64,000 nt of DNA from Pseudosulfitobacter sp. DSM 107133 (GCF_022788695.1 NZ_CP085154.1:1116001-1180000), one strand, 5' to 3'. Shown: positions 19,721 through 29,251, counted from the stretch's first letter. The notes: a model not told the origin generated them from the sequence alone. Translations and numbers: made by a program.

Positions 19721-22126
19721 ATGGCCAGCGCACAAACCCATCAGCCAGCAGCTCTGAACGACCTGCTGGCCAATTACACCACGCATCCGGGCGTCCACGA
19801 CGAAATGATCGGCGCGGACGGTGCGGTGAAACCGGCGTGGCGTGATCTGATGGAGCACCTTGGCGGGCTGACCCCCGAAGGTCTGGCGCACCGCTTTGCC
19901 CGTGGTGACCAGTATCTGCGCGAGGCAGGCGTGTTCTATCGCCAATATGACGACACGGTGTCCTCAGAACGCGAATGGCCGCTCAGCCACATCCCGCTGG
20001 TGCTGGGCGAAAGCGAATGGGCCGAGATCGGGGCGGGGCTGGTGCAGCGTGCCGACCTGCTGGAATATGTGGTGCAGGATTTCTATGGCGCCAATGAGCT
20101 TGTGCGCTCGGGGCAGATACCGGCAACCTTGCTGGGGCAAAACCCGGCGTGGCTGCGCCCGATGATGGGGGTGCAGCCCGAATCCGAACCTTTCCTGAAT
20201 TTCCTGTCCTTTGAAATCGGGCGCGGACCCGATGGCAAATGGTGGGTCATCAGCGATATGGTGGAATCGCCCACCACCACCGGCTTTGCCATCGAAAACC
20301 GCGTGGCCCTGTCGCGGGTGTTCCCGAACTTTTTCAGCAATTCCAACGTGCACCGCATTGCCGGTTTCTTCCAGACGATCCAGCAGCGCCTGTTCGACCT
20401 CAAGGGCGACGGGGCAGGGCAGATCGCAATGCTCAGCCCCGGACCGATGAACCAGAACTATGCCGAACACACCTATCTGGCGCGCTATCTGGGCCTGTTG
20501 CTGGTCGAGGGCGAAGACCTGATTGTGTCAAACGGGCAGGCGATGGTGCGCACGGTTTCGGGGCCGCAACCGCTCAGCCTGTTGTGGAACCGCGTGCCTG
20601 CGGCAATGATCGACCCGCTTGAGCTGGACTCAAGCTCGCTGATCGGCACGCCGGGGCTGCTGGACGCGCTGCGTCGGCGCACTTTGCGCACCCTGAACGC
20701 CGAAGGGGCGGGGGTGCTGGAAACCCGTGCGCTGATGGCGTTCCTGCCCAAGATCGCGCGCAAACATCTGGGCCAGCCGCTGATGATGCCCAATATTGCG
20801 ACATGGTGGTGTGGCCATGCCGCCGAGCGTGATCATGTCATCAAACATTGCGAACAGATGATGGTCGGGTCGGCCTTTTCCACCGTGCCGTTGATGGCCG
20901 ATCCGGGCACGTTCGTGTTCGATGCGGACAAACAGGGGGCATTCCCTGCGCATGTGATGGACCTGTTGCAATCCTCGGGGCGTGCGCTGGTGGGGCAGGA
21001 AACCGTGACCCTGTCGACCACACCGGTTTACGAAGAAGGCCGGTTGGTTGCCCGCCCCATGTGCCTGCGCGTGTTTCTGGTGCGCACTGCGACCGGCTGG
21101 CAGATGATGCCGGGCGGCTATGCCCGCGTCAGCGCCGGAGACGACCCCAAGGCCTTTGCCATGCAGCGTGGCGGGCAGGTGGCCGATGTCTGGATCGTTT
21201 CGGATGCGCCAGTGGCACAAACCAGCCTGCTGACACACTCCGCCAGCGCGCCGGCGCGGGGCTTTTCCGAAGCGGCCTTGCCCGCGCGGGCGGCGGACAA
21301 CCTGTTCTGGGTGGGCCGGAATGTCGAACGCGCCGAGATCAGCGTGCGCCTGTTCCGGGCCTATTTCGCCCGCATCAGCGATGGCGTGCCCCCTGATGCG
21401 CCGATCCTGCGCTATATTCGCAAACATCTGATGCATGGCGTCGCCCCGGACGTGGCGGCCATGGCAGACCGCTATGAAACACCGCTGTGTCAGGCGCTGC
21501 ACGCGGCGACCAAAATCGGTGACCGTTTTTCGCCCGATGGCATGAGGGCGTTGAAGGACATCGTACACGATGTGGACCGCCTGCGCGCCACCAGGGTCGA
21601 CCCCGACGACATCCTGTCTGAAAGCAGCCTGTTGCTGCGCAAGATCACCGGTTTTTCCGGTCTGGTACACGAAAACATGTACCGCTCGCACGGCTGGCGA
21701 TTTCTCAGCATCGGCACCTCGCTTGAGCGGGCTGCGGGCATGGTGCGCCTGCTGCGCTATCTGGGGCTGGCGGATGCGCCGGACGGTGCGCTGAACCTTG
21801 CGCTGGAACTTGGCGACAGCATCGTTTCACACCGCGCGCGATTCTCGGTTGTGGCAGATGCGGCCTCGGTGTTTCACATGCTGGCGCTGGACGGCAACAA
21901 CCCGCGCTCGGTGCGTTTTCACGTCAGCCGGGCCCACCAGCACATCACGGAACTTCCGGGACAGACCGGCGGCGCGGCACTGGGCGATGTGGCGCAACGT
22001 ATTCTGTTGATGGAAACACAACTGGCGACGATCACCGCCGACCGGCTGACACCCGAGGTCTTTGATGACCTGGAACGCGCGCTTTGGGCGCTGTCAGACG
22101 CGCTGACCGAAGCCTATCTGGTGTGA
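19721..22126 (+). CDS. Circularly permuted ATP-grasp plus alpha-E domain protein
   Basis: 801 residues from the ATG at 19721, ten bases after the preceding stop. Residues about 1-470 are a circularly permuted type 2 ATP-grasp module (GESEWAEIGAGLVQR, QNYAEHTYLARYLG, VMLSTTPVYEEGR region), a fold that ligates carboxylates to amines with ATP. Residues about 490-800 are the all-helical alpha-E domain (LPARAADNLFWVGRNVERAE, SHGWRFLSIGTSLERA). These fusions are predicted amidoligases acting with the adjacent transglutaminases on an unknown peptide or protein. Catalysis has not, to my knowledge, been shown for this type. Confidence 0.92.
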   Translation: MASAQTHQPAALNDLLANYTTHPGVHDEMIGADGAVKPAWRDLMEHLGGLTPEGLAHRFARGDQYLREAGVFYRQYDDTVSSEREWPLSHIPLVLGESEWAEIGAGLVQRADLLEYVVQDFYGANELVRSGQIPATLLGQNPAWLRPMMGVQPESEPFLNFLSFEIGRGPDGKWWVISDMVESPTTTGFAIENRVALSRVFPNFFSNSNVHRIAGFFQTIQQRLFDLKGDGAGQIAMLSPGPMNQNYAEHTYLARYLGLLLVEGEDLIVSNGQAMVRTVSGPQPLSLLWNRVPAAMIDPLELDSSSLIGTPGLLDALRRRTLRTLNAEGAGVLETRALMAFLPKIARKHLGQPLMMPNIATWWCGHAAERDHVIKHCEQMMVGSAFSTVPLMADPGTFVFDADKQGAFPAHVMDLLQSSGRALVGQETVTLSTTPVYEEGRLVARPMCLRVFLVRTATGWQMMPGGYARVSAGDDPKAFAMQRGGQVADVWIVSDAPVAQTSLLTHSASAPARGFSEAALPARAADNLFWVGRNVERAEISVRLFRAYFARISDGVPPDAPILRYIRKHLMHGVAPDVAAMADRYETPLCQALHAATKIGDRFSPDGMRALKDIVHDVDRLRATRVDPDDILSESSLLLRKITGFSGLVHENMYRSHGWRFLSIGTSLERAAGMVRLLRYLGLADAPDGALNLALELGDSIVSHRARFSVVADAASVFHMLALDGNNPRSVRFHVSRAHQHITELPGQTGGAALGDVAQRILLMETQLATITADRLTPEVFDDLERALWALSDALTEAYLV

Positions 22127-22128
22127 CG

Positions 22129-23007
22129 ATGGAATATGACATCCGCCTGACATTGACCCACAGCTATCATCTGCCTGCGGGCAACGGGCGGCATGTGGTG
22201 CGCGTGGTGCCGCGCGCGCTGGGCCAGCGCCAGCGGTTGAAGCTGTCGATGCTGACCATCGACCCGCCTCCGTCCGAGCAATTCGACAGTGTCGATTTCT
22301 TTGGCAACCAGACCACCACCTTTGTCCACGCGGATGCGCACAGCAAAATGGTGATTTCCATGGCCTGCCGTGTCGCGGTTGGCCAACCGGAGCCCTTACC
22401 AGACGCGGCTGTAAACGCGGCGCAACTGGCTGGCGAACTGGCAGATCTGCGCGATCTGGGGCCGTTGTCACCGATGCATTTTCTGGGGCCGTCTCCGCGT
22501 CTGGTGTCCGATCCCGAAATCGCGGCGTTCGCCCGCAGCATCCGGCGCGACGGCGACAGCGTGGCCGCAACGGTCATGCGGCTGGGCGAGGCGCTGCACG
22601 GGATCATGACCTTTGACGCCACCGCCACCACCGTGGACAGCAATCCGGTCGATGCGTTCCAGCTCAAACGCGGGGTCTGTCAGGACTATAGCCACATCAT
22701 GATCCTGGCCCTGCGCGCGCTGAACATTCCCGCAGGCTATGTCAGCGGCTATCTGCGCACCTTGCCACCCAAGGGGGGCACCCGTCTGGAAGGGGCCGAC
22801 GCCATGCACGCCTGGGTCAAGGCGTGGTGCGGTGCCGCGCCGGGCTGGGTCGAATACGACCCCACCAACCGCTGCGTTGTGGGCACCGATCATATCGTTG
22901 TGGGCTACGGGCGCGATTATGCGGACGTCAGCCCGGATATCGGCCATCTGCGCTCGGCGGGGAACCAGACCACCGCGCAGGCGGTTGATGTCAAAGTGGC
23001 GGGCTAG
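22129..23007 (+). CDS. Transglutaminase-like cysteine peptidase-fold protein
   Basis: 292 residues. The ATG at 22129 follows the previous stop (22124-22126) by two bases, so translation is coupled. N-terminal transglutaminase-associated beta domain (about 1-140), then the catalytic core: Cys in RGVCQDYSHIM, His in DAMHAWVKAW and Asp in EYDPTNRC, a complete triad. It is the short partner of the DUF2126 protein and is predicted to be cytosolic (no signal). It may cleave or cross-link peptides built by the ATP-grasp partner. Confidence 0.93.
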   Translation: MEYDIRLTLTHSYHLPAGNGRHVVRVVPRALGQRQRLKLSMLTIDPPPSEQFDSVDFFGNQTTTFVHADAHSKMVISMACRVAVGQPEPLPDAAVNAAQLAGELADLRDLGPLSPMHFLGPSPRLVSDPEIAAFARSIRRDGDSVAATVMRLGEALHGIMTFDATATTVDSNPVDAFQLKRGVCQDYSHIMILALRALNIPAGYVSGYLRTLPPKGGTRLEGADAMHAWVKAWCGAAPGWVEYDPTNRCVVGTDHIVVGYGRDYADVSPDIGHLRSAGNQTTAQAVDVKVAG

Positions 23008-23086
23008 GGCGCTTCGTCTCGCGCTCCCTGGTCCGTTCGAAGGACAGGATCGCCCCACGAAACCTCTTTTGAACGGAACGGATGCC

Positions 23087-24064
23087 ATGCGGATTTATGC
23101 CTGCCCGACCTGCAACGCCACGGCGTATTTTGCGAACCGCCAATGTACCTGCGGCAGCCCGCTGGTCTATGATCCTGAGCAGGACCGCTTTGTCGCGGGC
23201 GCGCAAGGCTGCGCCAACCGTGCGCGGATTGGCTGCAACTGGCGGGTTGAAAGTCCCGACACCGGCCTGTGCCGGTCCTGCGCCATGACCGAAGTGGTGC
23301 CGGACATCAAGCAGGGGGCCAATCTGACCCTATGGACGCGCGCCGAGGCTTCAAATCGCTGGGTGCTGGCAACGCTGGGCCGCTGGGGCTGGTTTACGGA
23401 TGCCGACACAGGGTCGCCCCCGCGCTTTCACCTGCTTTCCGAAGTCACCGCCAAAGGGCGCGCCAATGTGGTGATGGGCCATCAGAACGGTCTGGTCACC
23501 ATCAACCTTGCCGAAGCCGACCCGATCGAGGAAATTCGCCGTCGCGAGGCGCTGAGCGAACGGCTGCGCACCATGACAGGGCATTTCCGCCACGAGATTG
23601 CCCATTTCCTGTTTGAACGTCTGGCCGCCAGCCGCCCCGGTTTTCTCTCGCAGTTCACGCAGGTCTTTGGCGATCCGCAAGCCGATTACGGTGCCGCGTT
23701 GAAACGCCATTATGCCAACGGGGCACCAGCGGACTGGAACAGCCGTTTTATCAGCCCTTATGCCTCGGCCCACGCGCATGAGGATTGGGCGGAAACCTCG
23801 GCGCATGTGATGCACCTGACCGATATGCTGGACAGCGCTGTCGAGGCGGGGCTGACGCTGCCAATGCTGAACAATCTGAAATACGACGCCTATGCCGAAA
23901 CCGATGCCCGCGCCCTGATCAAAACGGCGGCGGCCTATGGTCTGGCGCTGAACCATGTGAACCGCTCGATCGGGCACCATGACATCTATCCCTTTGTCCA
24001 CAGCCCTGTGGTGCTGGACAAGATGGTCAAGGCGCATGGCTGGCTGTGCGGGGCAGGTGCTTAG
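23087..24064 (+). CDS. Putative zinc-binding metallopeptidase
   Basis: 325 residues. The N-terminal zinc ribbon has four cysteines (YACPTC, QCTCG) followed by a second Cys-rich part (ANRARIGCN, GLCRSC). The gluzincin-like HExxH is at about residues 169-173 (RHEIAHFLFE), and a downstream EDWAETSAHVMH supplies the third ligand. No signal peptide, so it is intracellular. It lies 79 bases after the transglutaminase gene in the same direction. This peptidase family is commonly found with the transglutaminase/ATP-grasp genes, which suggests it processes the same unknown substrate. Confidence 0.85.
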   Translation: MRIYACPTCNATAYFANRQCTCGSPLVYDPEQDRFVAGAQGCANRARIGCNWRVESPDTGLCRSCAMTEVVPDIKQGANLTLWTRAEASNRWVLATLGRWGWFTDADTGSPPRFHLLSEVTAKGRANVVMGHQNGLVTINLAEADPIEEIRRREALSERLRTMTGHFRHEIAHFLFERLAASRPGFLSQFTQVFGDPQADYGAALKRHYANGAPADWNSRFISPYASAHAHEDWAETSAHVMHLTDMLDSAVEAGLTLPMLNNLKYDAYAETDARALIKTAAAYGLALNHVNRSIGHHDIYPFVHSPVVLDKMVKAHGWLCGAGA

Positions 24065-24156
24065 CGTCGAAAGGTCAGGGGGCTGCGGTCGTTATGTCGC
24101 ATCGCTGAGCGGGGCAGTCATTCGTTTAGATCGCGGTTAATGTCCGGTTTGAGCTC

Positions 24157-24558
24157 TTATTGCCTATCGCTTCGTTCTCTCAATGCGGCAATCTCCGCCC
24201 AACCGCATATGGCTGTGACGACAAGACACCACACTCCAAGCGCCGTCACCGATAGCAGGTAGATTGGTACCGACAGATTTGCGATGCTGGCCGGAAAAAA
24301 TGAGCACCGGACAAAGCCCTTCACTGCGCTGCCGTCACAAAGCGTTTCCGCTAAGTACAGATATATAAACAACGAGATTACCACCAAAGTGACAAGTTTA
24401 GCAGTGAGCTTCATGACGACCTTCACACGAGAAACAGTTGAGAAGTGCGCCCAAGCCAATGCGGCTATCGCTGGCGATATGTGTACTGCAAATGCGGTGA
24501 TTGCCGGCAGCAAATCTTTCAATTCAAAGCAGTCCTTGCCAAGTTCCAATGCTAGCAA
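24157..24558 (-). CDS. Hypothetical small membrane protein
   Basis: 133 residues, three predicted membrane helices (about 16-38, 49-70, 92-116) and a short charged C-terminus RERSDRQ. Composition is more AT-rich than the neighbours, which may mean recent acquisition. No ribosome-binding site of note and no family that I recognise; an overlapping frame on the other strand is less membrane-like and less plausible. Kept as a probable but unproven gene. Confidence 0.45.
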   Translation of the reverse strand: MLALELGKDCFELKDLLPAITAFAVHISPAIAALAWAHFSTVSRVKVVMKLTAKLVTLVVISLFIYLYLAETLCDGSAVKGFVRCSFFPASIANLSVPIYLLSVTALGVWCLVVTAICGWAEIAALRERSDRQ

Positions 24559-24642
24559 CAGTTGAGGGAATGATCTGTTTGGTCAAGGTCCGCTCCGGCC
24601 CAGATCAGAAATGCCCGACGTTCGGGCTAACACGGCCGGACT

Positions 24643-25707
24643 CTATCCTATCGGGGCAATCTCGATCAGGTGGTTGTCATAGGCCAGCTGCGCCGTTCGC
24701 AGCAGTTGCGTGGTGCTGTCGGCATGGATCACACGGCCCAGCCCGGTCGTTGCCAGCAACCCGTCCCTGGCCGCGACCACGCCACAGACGTCCTGTTCGG
24801 CCAGCCGCTGCACCATTGCGCCGCTGCCTGCGTCAAAAACCTCAAGCGTGCCGCCCCGTGGCGAGGTGATCGCCACCTGCGCGCCATTGCCCGAAAAGGC
24901 GATGCTGCCAACGTAGCCCTCAAGCGCCGAGGCATCGCCCAGCAGGCGCAAAGCCTCGCCACGCCGGTGCAGGCCCACCAGCGCAGGCGACCGCGCCACG
25001 TCGCCCTGCCATTGCATCCCCACGGCCACCAGCCCGTCCGCCCGCACCGCCAGATGGCGGGTCGAGGCGTGGTGGTGGGGCGATTCAACCATGTCCAGCA
25101 GGTCGCCGTCTTCGGACAGATAGGCCAGATTGGGCTGCATCGTGGGCAGGTTCAGCTTCAGCCGTCCGCTGTCGGGATGGGTGTCGATGCCGCCGTTGGC
25201 CACGACAAAACCGCCCTGTGGCAGCAGTTTCATGTCATGCGGGCCGATCCCGCCCGAGGCAAACTCGCCAATGCGGGTATATCCCGCGGCCACGTCCCAG
25301 ACGCCAATGCGCCCTTCGCCTGCGTCATAGTCGTTTTCGGTGGTGAACAGATACTGACCGCTGGCGTCAAAGCTGCCGTGGCCATAGAAATGCCGCCCCT
25401 CGGGGCTGTCCAGTCGCGCCAGCACCGTACCATCGCGGCAATCAAGCACCAGCGCAAAACGCCCCGGTCTGCGGGCAAAGGCCACGGCGACGGGGCGGGA
25501 CGGGTGCGCGGCAGCGGCATGGCCACGGGCGGGCAGCGGAATGCGGAAGCGTTCGGCACCCTTTCGGTCCAGACCGGTCAGCACATAGCTGTCATCGGGC
25601 AGACGCGCCGCCGACAGGTAGGCCGGACTGCCCGCGTCGGCCCATGTGGGCACGGGGGCAAGGCCCGAGGCCAGAAGCCCTGCAAGGAACTGGCGGCGGT
25701 TGGCCAT
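24643..25707 (-). CDS. DUF1513 protein, Tat-exported beta-propeller-like
   Basis: 354 residues. The twin-arginine signal NRRQFLAGLLASGLAP at residues 3-18 indicates folded export to the periplasm. The mature part has repeated short blades (GTVLARLDSPEGRHFYGHG, ARSPALVGLHRRG) like a seven-bladed propeller. DUF1513 members are found in iron-uptake loci with imelysin and di-haem oxidoreductases, as here. Its ATG sits one base after the stop of the imelysin gene upstream, so it is the last gene of the leftward operon 28209-24643. Confidence 0.9.
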   Translation of the reverse strand: MANRRQFLAGLLASGLAPVPTWADAGSPAYLSAARLPDDSYVLTGLDRKGAERFRIPLPARGHAAAAHPSRPVAVAFARRPGRFALVLDCRDGTVLARLDSPEGRHFYGHGSFDASGQYLFTTENDYDAGEGRIGVWDVAAGYTRIGEFASGGIGPHDMKLLPQGGFVVANGGIDTHPDSGRLKLNLPTMQPNLAYLSEDGDLLDMVESPHHHASTRHLAVRADGLVAVGMQWQGDVARSPALVGLHRRGEALRLLGDASALEGYVGSIAFSGNGAQVAITSPRGGTLEVFDAGSGAMVQRLAEQDVCGVVAARDGLLATTGLGRVIHADSTTQLLRTAQLAYDNHLIEIAPIG

Positions 25708-25708
25708 A

Positions 25709-26671
25709 TCAGTCTCCGTCCAACGAGTTGAAACCCGCGCTGACGCCCAGCTGCGGCCCCAGCTTCATTGCCAGCAGGTCGCGGATGCTGTCGATGTTTT
25801 GTTGCAGCACTTCCAGTTTCAGACGGCTTTGCGGCTGCTCCACAAGGCTGAAATCAGCGCCCCCGTCGATCTGCGCAATCTCTTCCGCACGGGCAAAGGC
25901 CACGTCAAAGGCCGCGTCAATCTCGGCTGTCAGCGCGGCATCCTCCGATGACAGCGCGCGGGCCAGCTGTTGCAGGCTGGTCAGCGACACCACCACATTG
26001 TTCAGCGACCGGCCCGAGCGGCGCATTTCGGCGCGGGTGGCGCGGGGGCGATCATATGTGCCAAGCGGGCGGCCGATGCGGGTGTCTGAATCGAATTCCA
26101 GCCCCGTTTGCAGGGCTTTGTACAGCTCTTGCAAGGCTTCGGCGTTGGATTGATAGGTTGCGTTGGTGGGATCGCGTAGCAGGGGGGCGTAACGGTCGTT
26201 CCAGTCCTGTGTGATGGCGATGGCTGTGGCGTTCGCATCCTGTGCCAGCGCATGCACCAGCGCACAGCGCGCATCGCTTGGCGGATAGGCGGGATCGAAC
26301 AGCAGGAATTCCATCGCATAAAACCCGCGCCCCGCAACAGAGGCATCCGCCACAGCAGGGGCCTTGTCTGACAGCAATGTGTTCAGCGCCTTGGGCGTGG
26401 CTCCGCGGGGGTCGGGCCAATAGGCCAGCGCGAAACCGCGATTGTCCACCTCGGTCGGACCAAAGCGCAGATGCGCCACCGCCTGCCAGGCATCCGAAGC
26501 CTGCGCCCAGGCCTCGACAGGGGCGCAATCTTCGGCAGCCGCAAGGGCCGCCGTGGCCGCGCTGAGACGCGCAAACCCCGGCAGAATGCTGTGGTCAAGC
26601 GCGGCATCGACCCGCGCATCGGCCATCGCCGAAAGTGGCAGCAGGGCAAAGAGGATGGCAAGACGCATCAC
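25709..26671 (-). CDS. Imelysin (M75-like) family periplasmic protein
   Basis: 320 residues with a signal peptide to about residue 18 (LLPLSAMADA). Two helical bundles follow, the imelysin fold of EfeO/IrpA relatives in iron acquisition. The canonical GxHxxE signature appears as GFYAMEF near residue 117, so the His is replaced while Glu is kept; a direct catalytic or metal role for that site is doubtful. The start overlaps the stop of the di-haem gene by four bases, indicating one operon. Confidence 0.9.
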   Translation of the reverse strand: MMRLAILFALLPLSAMADARVDAALDHSILPGFARLSAATAALAAAEDCAPVEAWAQASDAWQAVAHLRFGPTEVDNRGFALAYWPDPRGATPKALNTLLSDKAPAVADASVAGRGFYAMEFLLFDPAYPPSDARCALVHALAQDANATAIAITQDWNDRYAPLLRDPTNATYQSNAEALQELYKALQTGLEFDSDTRIGRPLGTYDRPRATRAEMRRSGRSLNNVVVSLTSLQQLARALSSEDAALTAEIDAAFDVAFARAEEIAQIDGGADFSLVEQPQSRLKLEVLQQNIDSIRDLLAMKLGPQLGVSAGFNSLDGD

Positions 26672-28209
26672 AGGCTCTCCAGATAGGACACAAGGGCATC
26701 GCGGTCGGGTTTGGGCATGGCCAGCACGCGTTCACGCGCAGGTCCGGCTTCGCCGCCGTGCCACAGGATCGCTTCCATCAGCGAGCGTGCGCGCCCGTCA
26801 TGCAGGAACTGCGTATGCCCCGACACCTGTTGCGTCAAACCGATCCCCCACAGCGGCGCTGTGCGCCATTCGGTGCCGCTGGCCACCGCTTCGGGGCGGT
26901 TGTCGGCCAGACCGGGGCCCATGTCGTGCAGCAACATATCGGTATGGGGCCAGATCAGTTGAAAGCTTTGCTCTGGGCGGTCGTTCAGACGGCTGGTGAC
27001 GAATGACGGCTGGTGACAGCTGGCACAGCCCGCGTCGTAAAACACCTGCTTGCCATGCAACACCTGCGGGTCGTCCACATTGCGCCGCGCAGGCACACCC
27101 AGATTGCGCGAATAGAACACCACAAGGTCCAGCCCCTCCTGGTCGATCTCGTAGCCGCGCACGTCTTTGTCGCCATGGGGGGCCTTGCGACAGGCATCTT
27201 GAATGGTGGAACATTCGCCAAAGGGATCGGTGAACAGCGGGTTGGAAATGCCGATGTCACCGGCAAAGGCCCCTGCGCTTTGCTGCATGATCGTGGGCGC
27301 GCCGGCCTTCAGGCCAAAGCGGCCCAGCATCGGGCGGTCGAATTCGGCGGACCACACAATGTTGGGACGGCCCGAAATGCCGTCACCGTCGGCGTCGTCA
27401 GGATCGGCATGTGCAAGAATGTCAGCCGCTGGGATCGCTTCAAGCAGGCCCAGACCGATCATCTGCGGTGCCACGCGCGGCGACAGCATCGCCTGCGGAT
27501 GCAGCGGGCCATAGCCCAGATCGGCGGCGGTATAGGTCGGATCGCGCAGCATCACGGTGGTGCCATCTGCAAAGGTCACCGGCAGGTCGGCATACGCGAT
27601 CTGCAAACGGTATTCGGCAGCTATGCCGGGCAGGGCAAAGTCCTGCAACTGCGTGCCATAGGTCGGGTCGGGGGCGGTGCCCAGATAATCCTGAATGTCC
27701 GCGATTTTTGCCGAATCGTCCGGGATCGAGATGCGCAGGAACATCGACACCGCGTTTTCGGCATCCGGCCCCGGCGGGTGTCCACGCCCGTCTTTCAGAT
27801 GGCAGCGCTGGCACGAACGCGCGTTGTAAAGCGGCCCCAGCCCGTCGGATGCCAGTGTCGACGATGGTGCCGACACCCAGATCTTGCGGAACAGCCCGTT
27901 GCCAACCTTGAAATCCAGCTCTTCCTCGAAGCCGAGGTTTGCTGAGGGCTGAGAGAACGCATCGGCGTTGGGTTTGACGCGCACGGTGGCCGCGCCGCCT
28001 GGCAGGTCTTCGAATTTTTGCGGAGCGTTGAAATCACGCGGCGGCGCAAGCACTTTTGCGATGCGCGCGGCTTCGGCGTCGGTGCGCGGGATCGCATCAA
28101 GGTGCGGATCGGCGGTGATGGCTGCATATGGATCGGGATGTGCGCCCACCTGCGAGATCATGGTGACGCCGACACAGGCGGCGAGAACGAGGGAGCTTGT
28201 CTTTTTCAT
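26668..28209 (-). CDS. Di-haem oxidoreductase (cytochrome c peroxidase-like, thiol oxidoreductase family)
   Basis: 513 residues from the ATG at 28207-28209; a TTG four codons upstream is less likely. Signal peptide to about residue 23. Two c-type haem sites are visible: CQRCH near residue 135 and CASCH near residue 395, the layout of the DUF1111/di-haem family. Periplasmic, probably oxidising or reducing iron or a partner for the imelysin system. First gene of the operon with imelysin and DUF1513; divergent from the gene at 28267 across only 57 bases. Confidence 0.93.
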   Translation of the reverse strand: MKKTSSLVLAACVGVTMISQVGAHPDPYAAITADPHLDAIPRTDAEAARIAKVLAPPRDFNAPQKFEDLPGGAATVRVKPNADAFSQPSANLGFEEELDFKVGNGLFRKIWVSAPSSTLASDGLGPLYNARSCQRCHLKDGRGHPPGPDAENAVSMFLRISIPDDSAKIADIQDYLGTAPDPTYGTQLQDFALPGIAAEYRLQIAYADLPVTFADGTTVMLRDPTYTAADLGYGPLHPQAMLSPRVAPQMIGLGLLEAIPAADILAHADPDDADGDGISGRPNIVWSAEFDRPMLGRFGLKAGAPTIMQQSAGAFAGDIGISNPLFTDPFGECSTIQDACRKAPHGDKDVRGYEIDQEGLDLVVFYSRNLGVPARRNVDDPQVLHGKQVFYDAGCASCHQPSFVTSRLNDRPEQSFQLIWPHTDMLLHDMGPGLADNRPEAVASGTEWRTAPLWGIGLTQQVSGHTQFLHDGRARSLMEAILWHGGEAGPARERVLAMPKPDRDALVSYLESL

Positions 28210-28266
28210 AAACCTGAGCAATATTGTCAGAAATTCGAGTCGTCCAGTCTCTTATGACGGTAACAC

Positions 28267-28701
28267 ATGGATTTGAGCATGAAAGCCTCACATATTCAGC
28301 CCTTGTATGCCCTTGAACCGGATCAAGTGGAACCCGACCGGGCCACATTGGCGGCGCTGCGTATTGCCGCATGTGGCTGCCGCGCCTCGGCACGTCTGGG
28401 GGTCGAGCAAGCCTGTGCGCTGATCGACGCATCCCCCGAAAAGGCGCTGCACACCTTGCTGGGCGCGTTGCCCGAGGCCTTTGGCCGCCCGACGCGGTTC
28501 TATCGGCCGGGCGAAGCCGAACTGAGCTTTGACGAACGTTGGGTGCTCGCGGCGGTTGATGCGGCAAGACGCTCGGACGATGACAGCCTGTACTTCCTGA
28601 TTGCGCGCCGTGTTCCAGCTTGTTTGCGCCGGTGGGTCGCATTTTTGGTGCGGCGCGTTGCAACCATTGTTCCTTGCAATGCGTTTGCAACGGACAGCTG
28701 A
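28267..28701 (+). CDS. Conserved hypothetical protein
   Basis: 144 residues (or 140 from the ATG at 28279). Cytosolic-looking, with a CGCRASARLG stretch near residue 36, a GRPTRFYRPGEAELSFDERW segment and a hydrophobic C-terminal helix around AFLVRRVATIVP. It lies between the divergent di-haem operon and dps, 35 bases upstream of the latter, so it may be co-transcribed with dps. I recognise no characterised family; a role in iron handling is only suggested by position. Confidence 0.65.
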   Translation: MDLSMKASHIQPLYALEPDQVEPDRATLAALRIAACGCRASARLGVEQACALIDASPEKALHTLLGALPEAFGRPTRFYRPGEAELSFDERWVLAAVDAARRSDDDSLYFLIARRVPACLRRWVAFLVRRVATIVPCNAFATDS

Positions 28702-28736
28702 ACGCCAAACTTCAGAATGACCAAAGGAGCACCCCG

Positions 28737-29207
28737 ATGGGACAACCCGTATCAGAAATCAGCACAAGCGCCCGCGAAGCCATTGCCGAAGCGCTGAATC
28801 AGGCCGTGGCCGAAACCGCCGTGGCCACCATGCTGGCGCAGAACTTTCACTGGAATGTCAAAGGCATGGCTTTCGGTCCGCTGCACGCGCTGTTTCAGAC
28901 CATGTACGAAGATCATTTCGTGGCGCAAGACGATCTGGCCGAACGCATCCGCGCGCTGGATTGCCACGCCGAAGGGCAGCTGGCAGGCATGTTGAAACGC
29001 TCGAAAATTGCCGAGCAGGACGGTCACCAATCGGATAAGGAAATGATCAAGTTGCTGCTGGACGCGCAGGAACAGCTGTCCGCGACCCTGTCGGGGCTTG
29101 AGCATGTCTCGTCTGAAAACGGTGATACGCTGACCGAGGATCTGGCCATCGAGCGGGGTCGCGTACACGAAAAATTCGCCTGGATGCTGCGCTCGCATCT
29201 GGCGTGA
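28737..29207 (+). CDS. dps: Dps family ferritin-like DNA-protection protein
   Basis: 156 residues with an AAAGGAG site at 28723-28729, seven bases before the ATG. Ferroxidase-site residues are visible in the usual order: NFHWNVKG (H), FQTMYEDHF (E/D/H) and LAERIRALD. Four-helix bundle with short BC helix, standard Dps length. It forms dodecamers that oxidise Fe(II) with peroxide, store iron and shield DNA. Placement beside an iron-acquisition operon makes functional sense. Confidence 0.95.
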   Translation: MGQPVSEISTSAREAIAEALNQAVAETAVATMLAQNFHWNVKGMAFGPLHALFQTMYEDHFVAQDDLAERIRALDCHAEGQLAGMLKRSKIAEQDGHQSDKEMIKLLLDAQEQLSATLSGLEHVSSENGDTLTEDLAIERGRVHEKFAWMLRSHLA

Positions 29208-29217
29208 TGAATGGGTA

Positions 29218-29251
29218 CAGACCCTGGGGTCCAGACCCTGGGGCCCTGGGG
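29218..29251. repeat. Tandem CAGACCCTGGGG repeat
   Basis: Two exact 12-bp units at 29218-29229 and 29232-29243 with a third partial CCCTGGGG. Each contains the palindrome GACCCTGGGGTC or part of it. It lies just after dps and may fold into alternative small hairpins. Confidence 0.6.

Noticed and set aside
29218..29251. Tandem repeats considered as the start of a CRISPR array
   Set aside because: Units are only 12 bp, two to three in number, and without spacers or cas genes.
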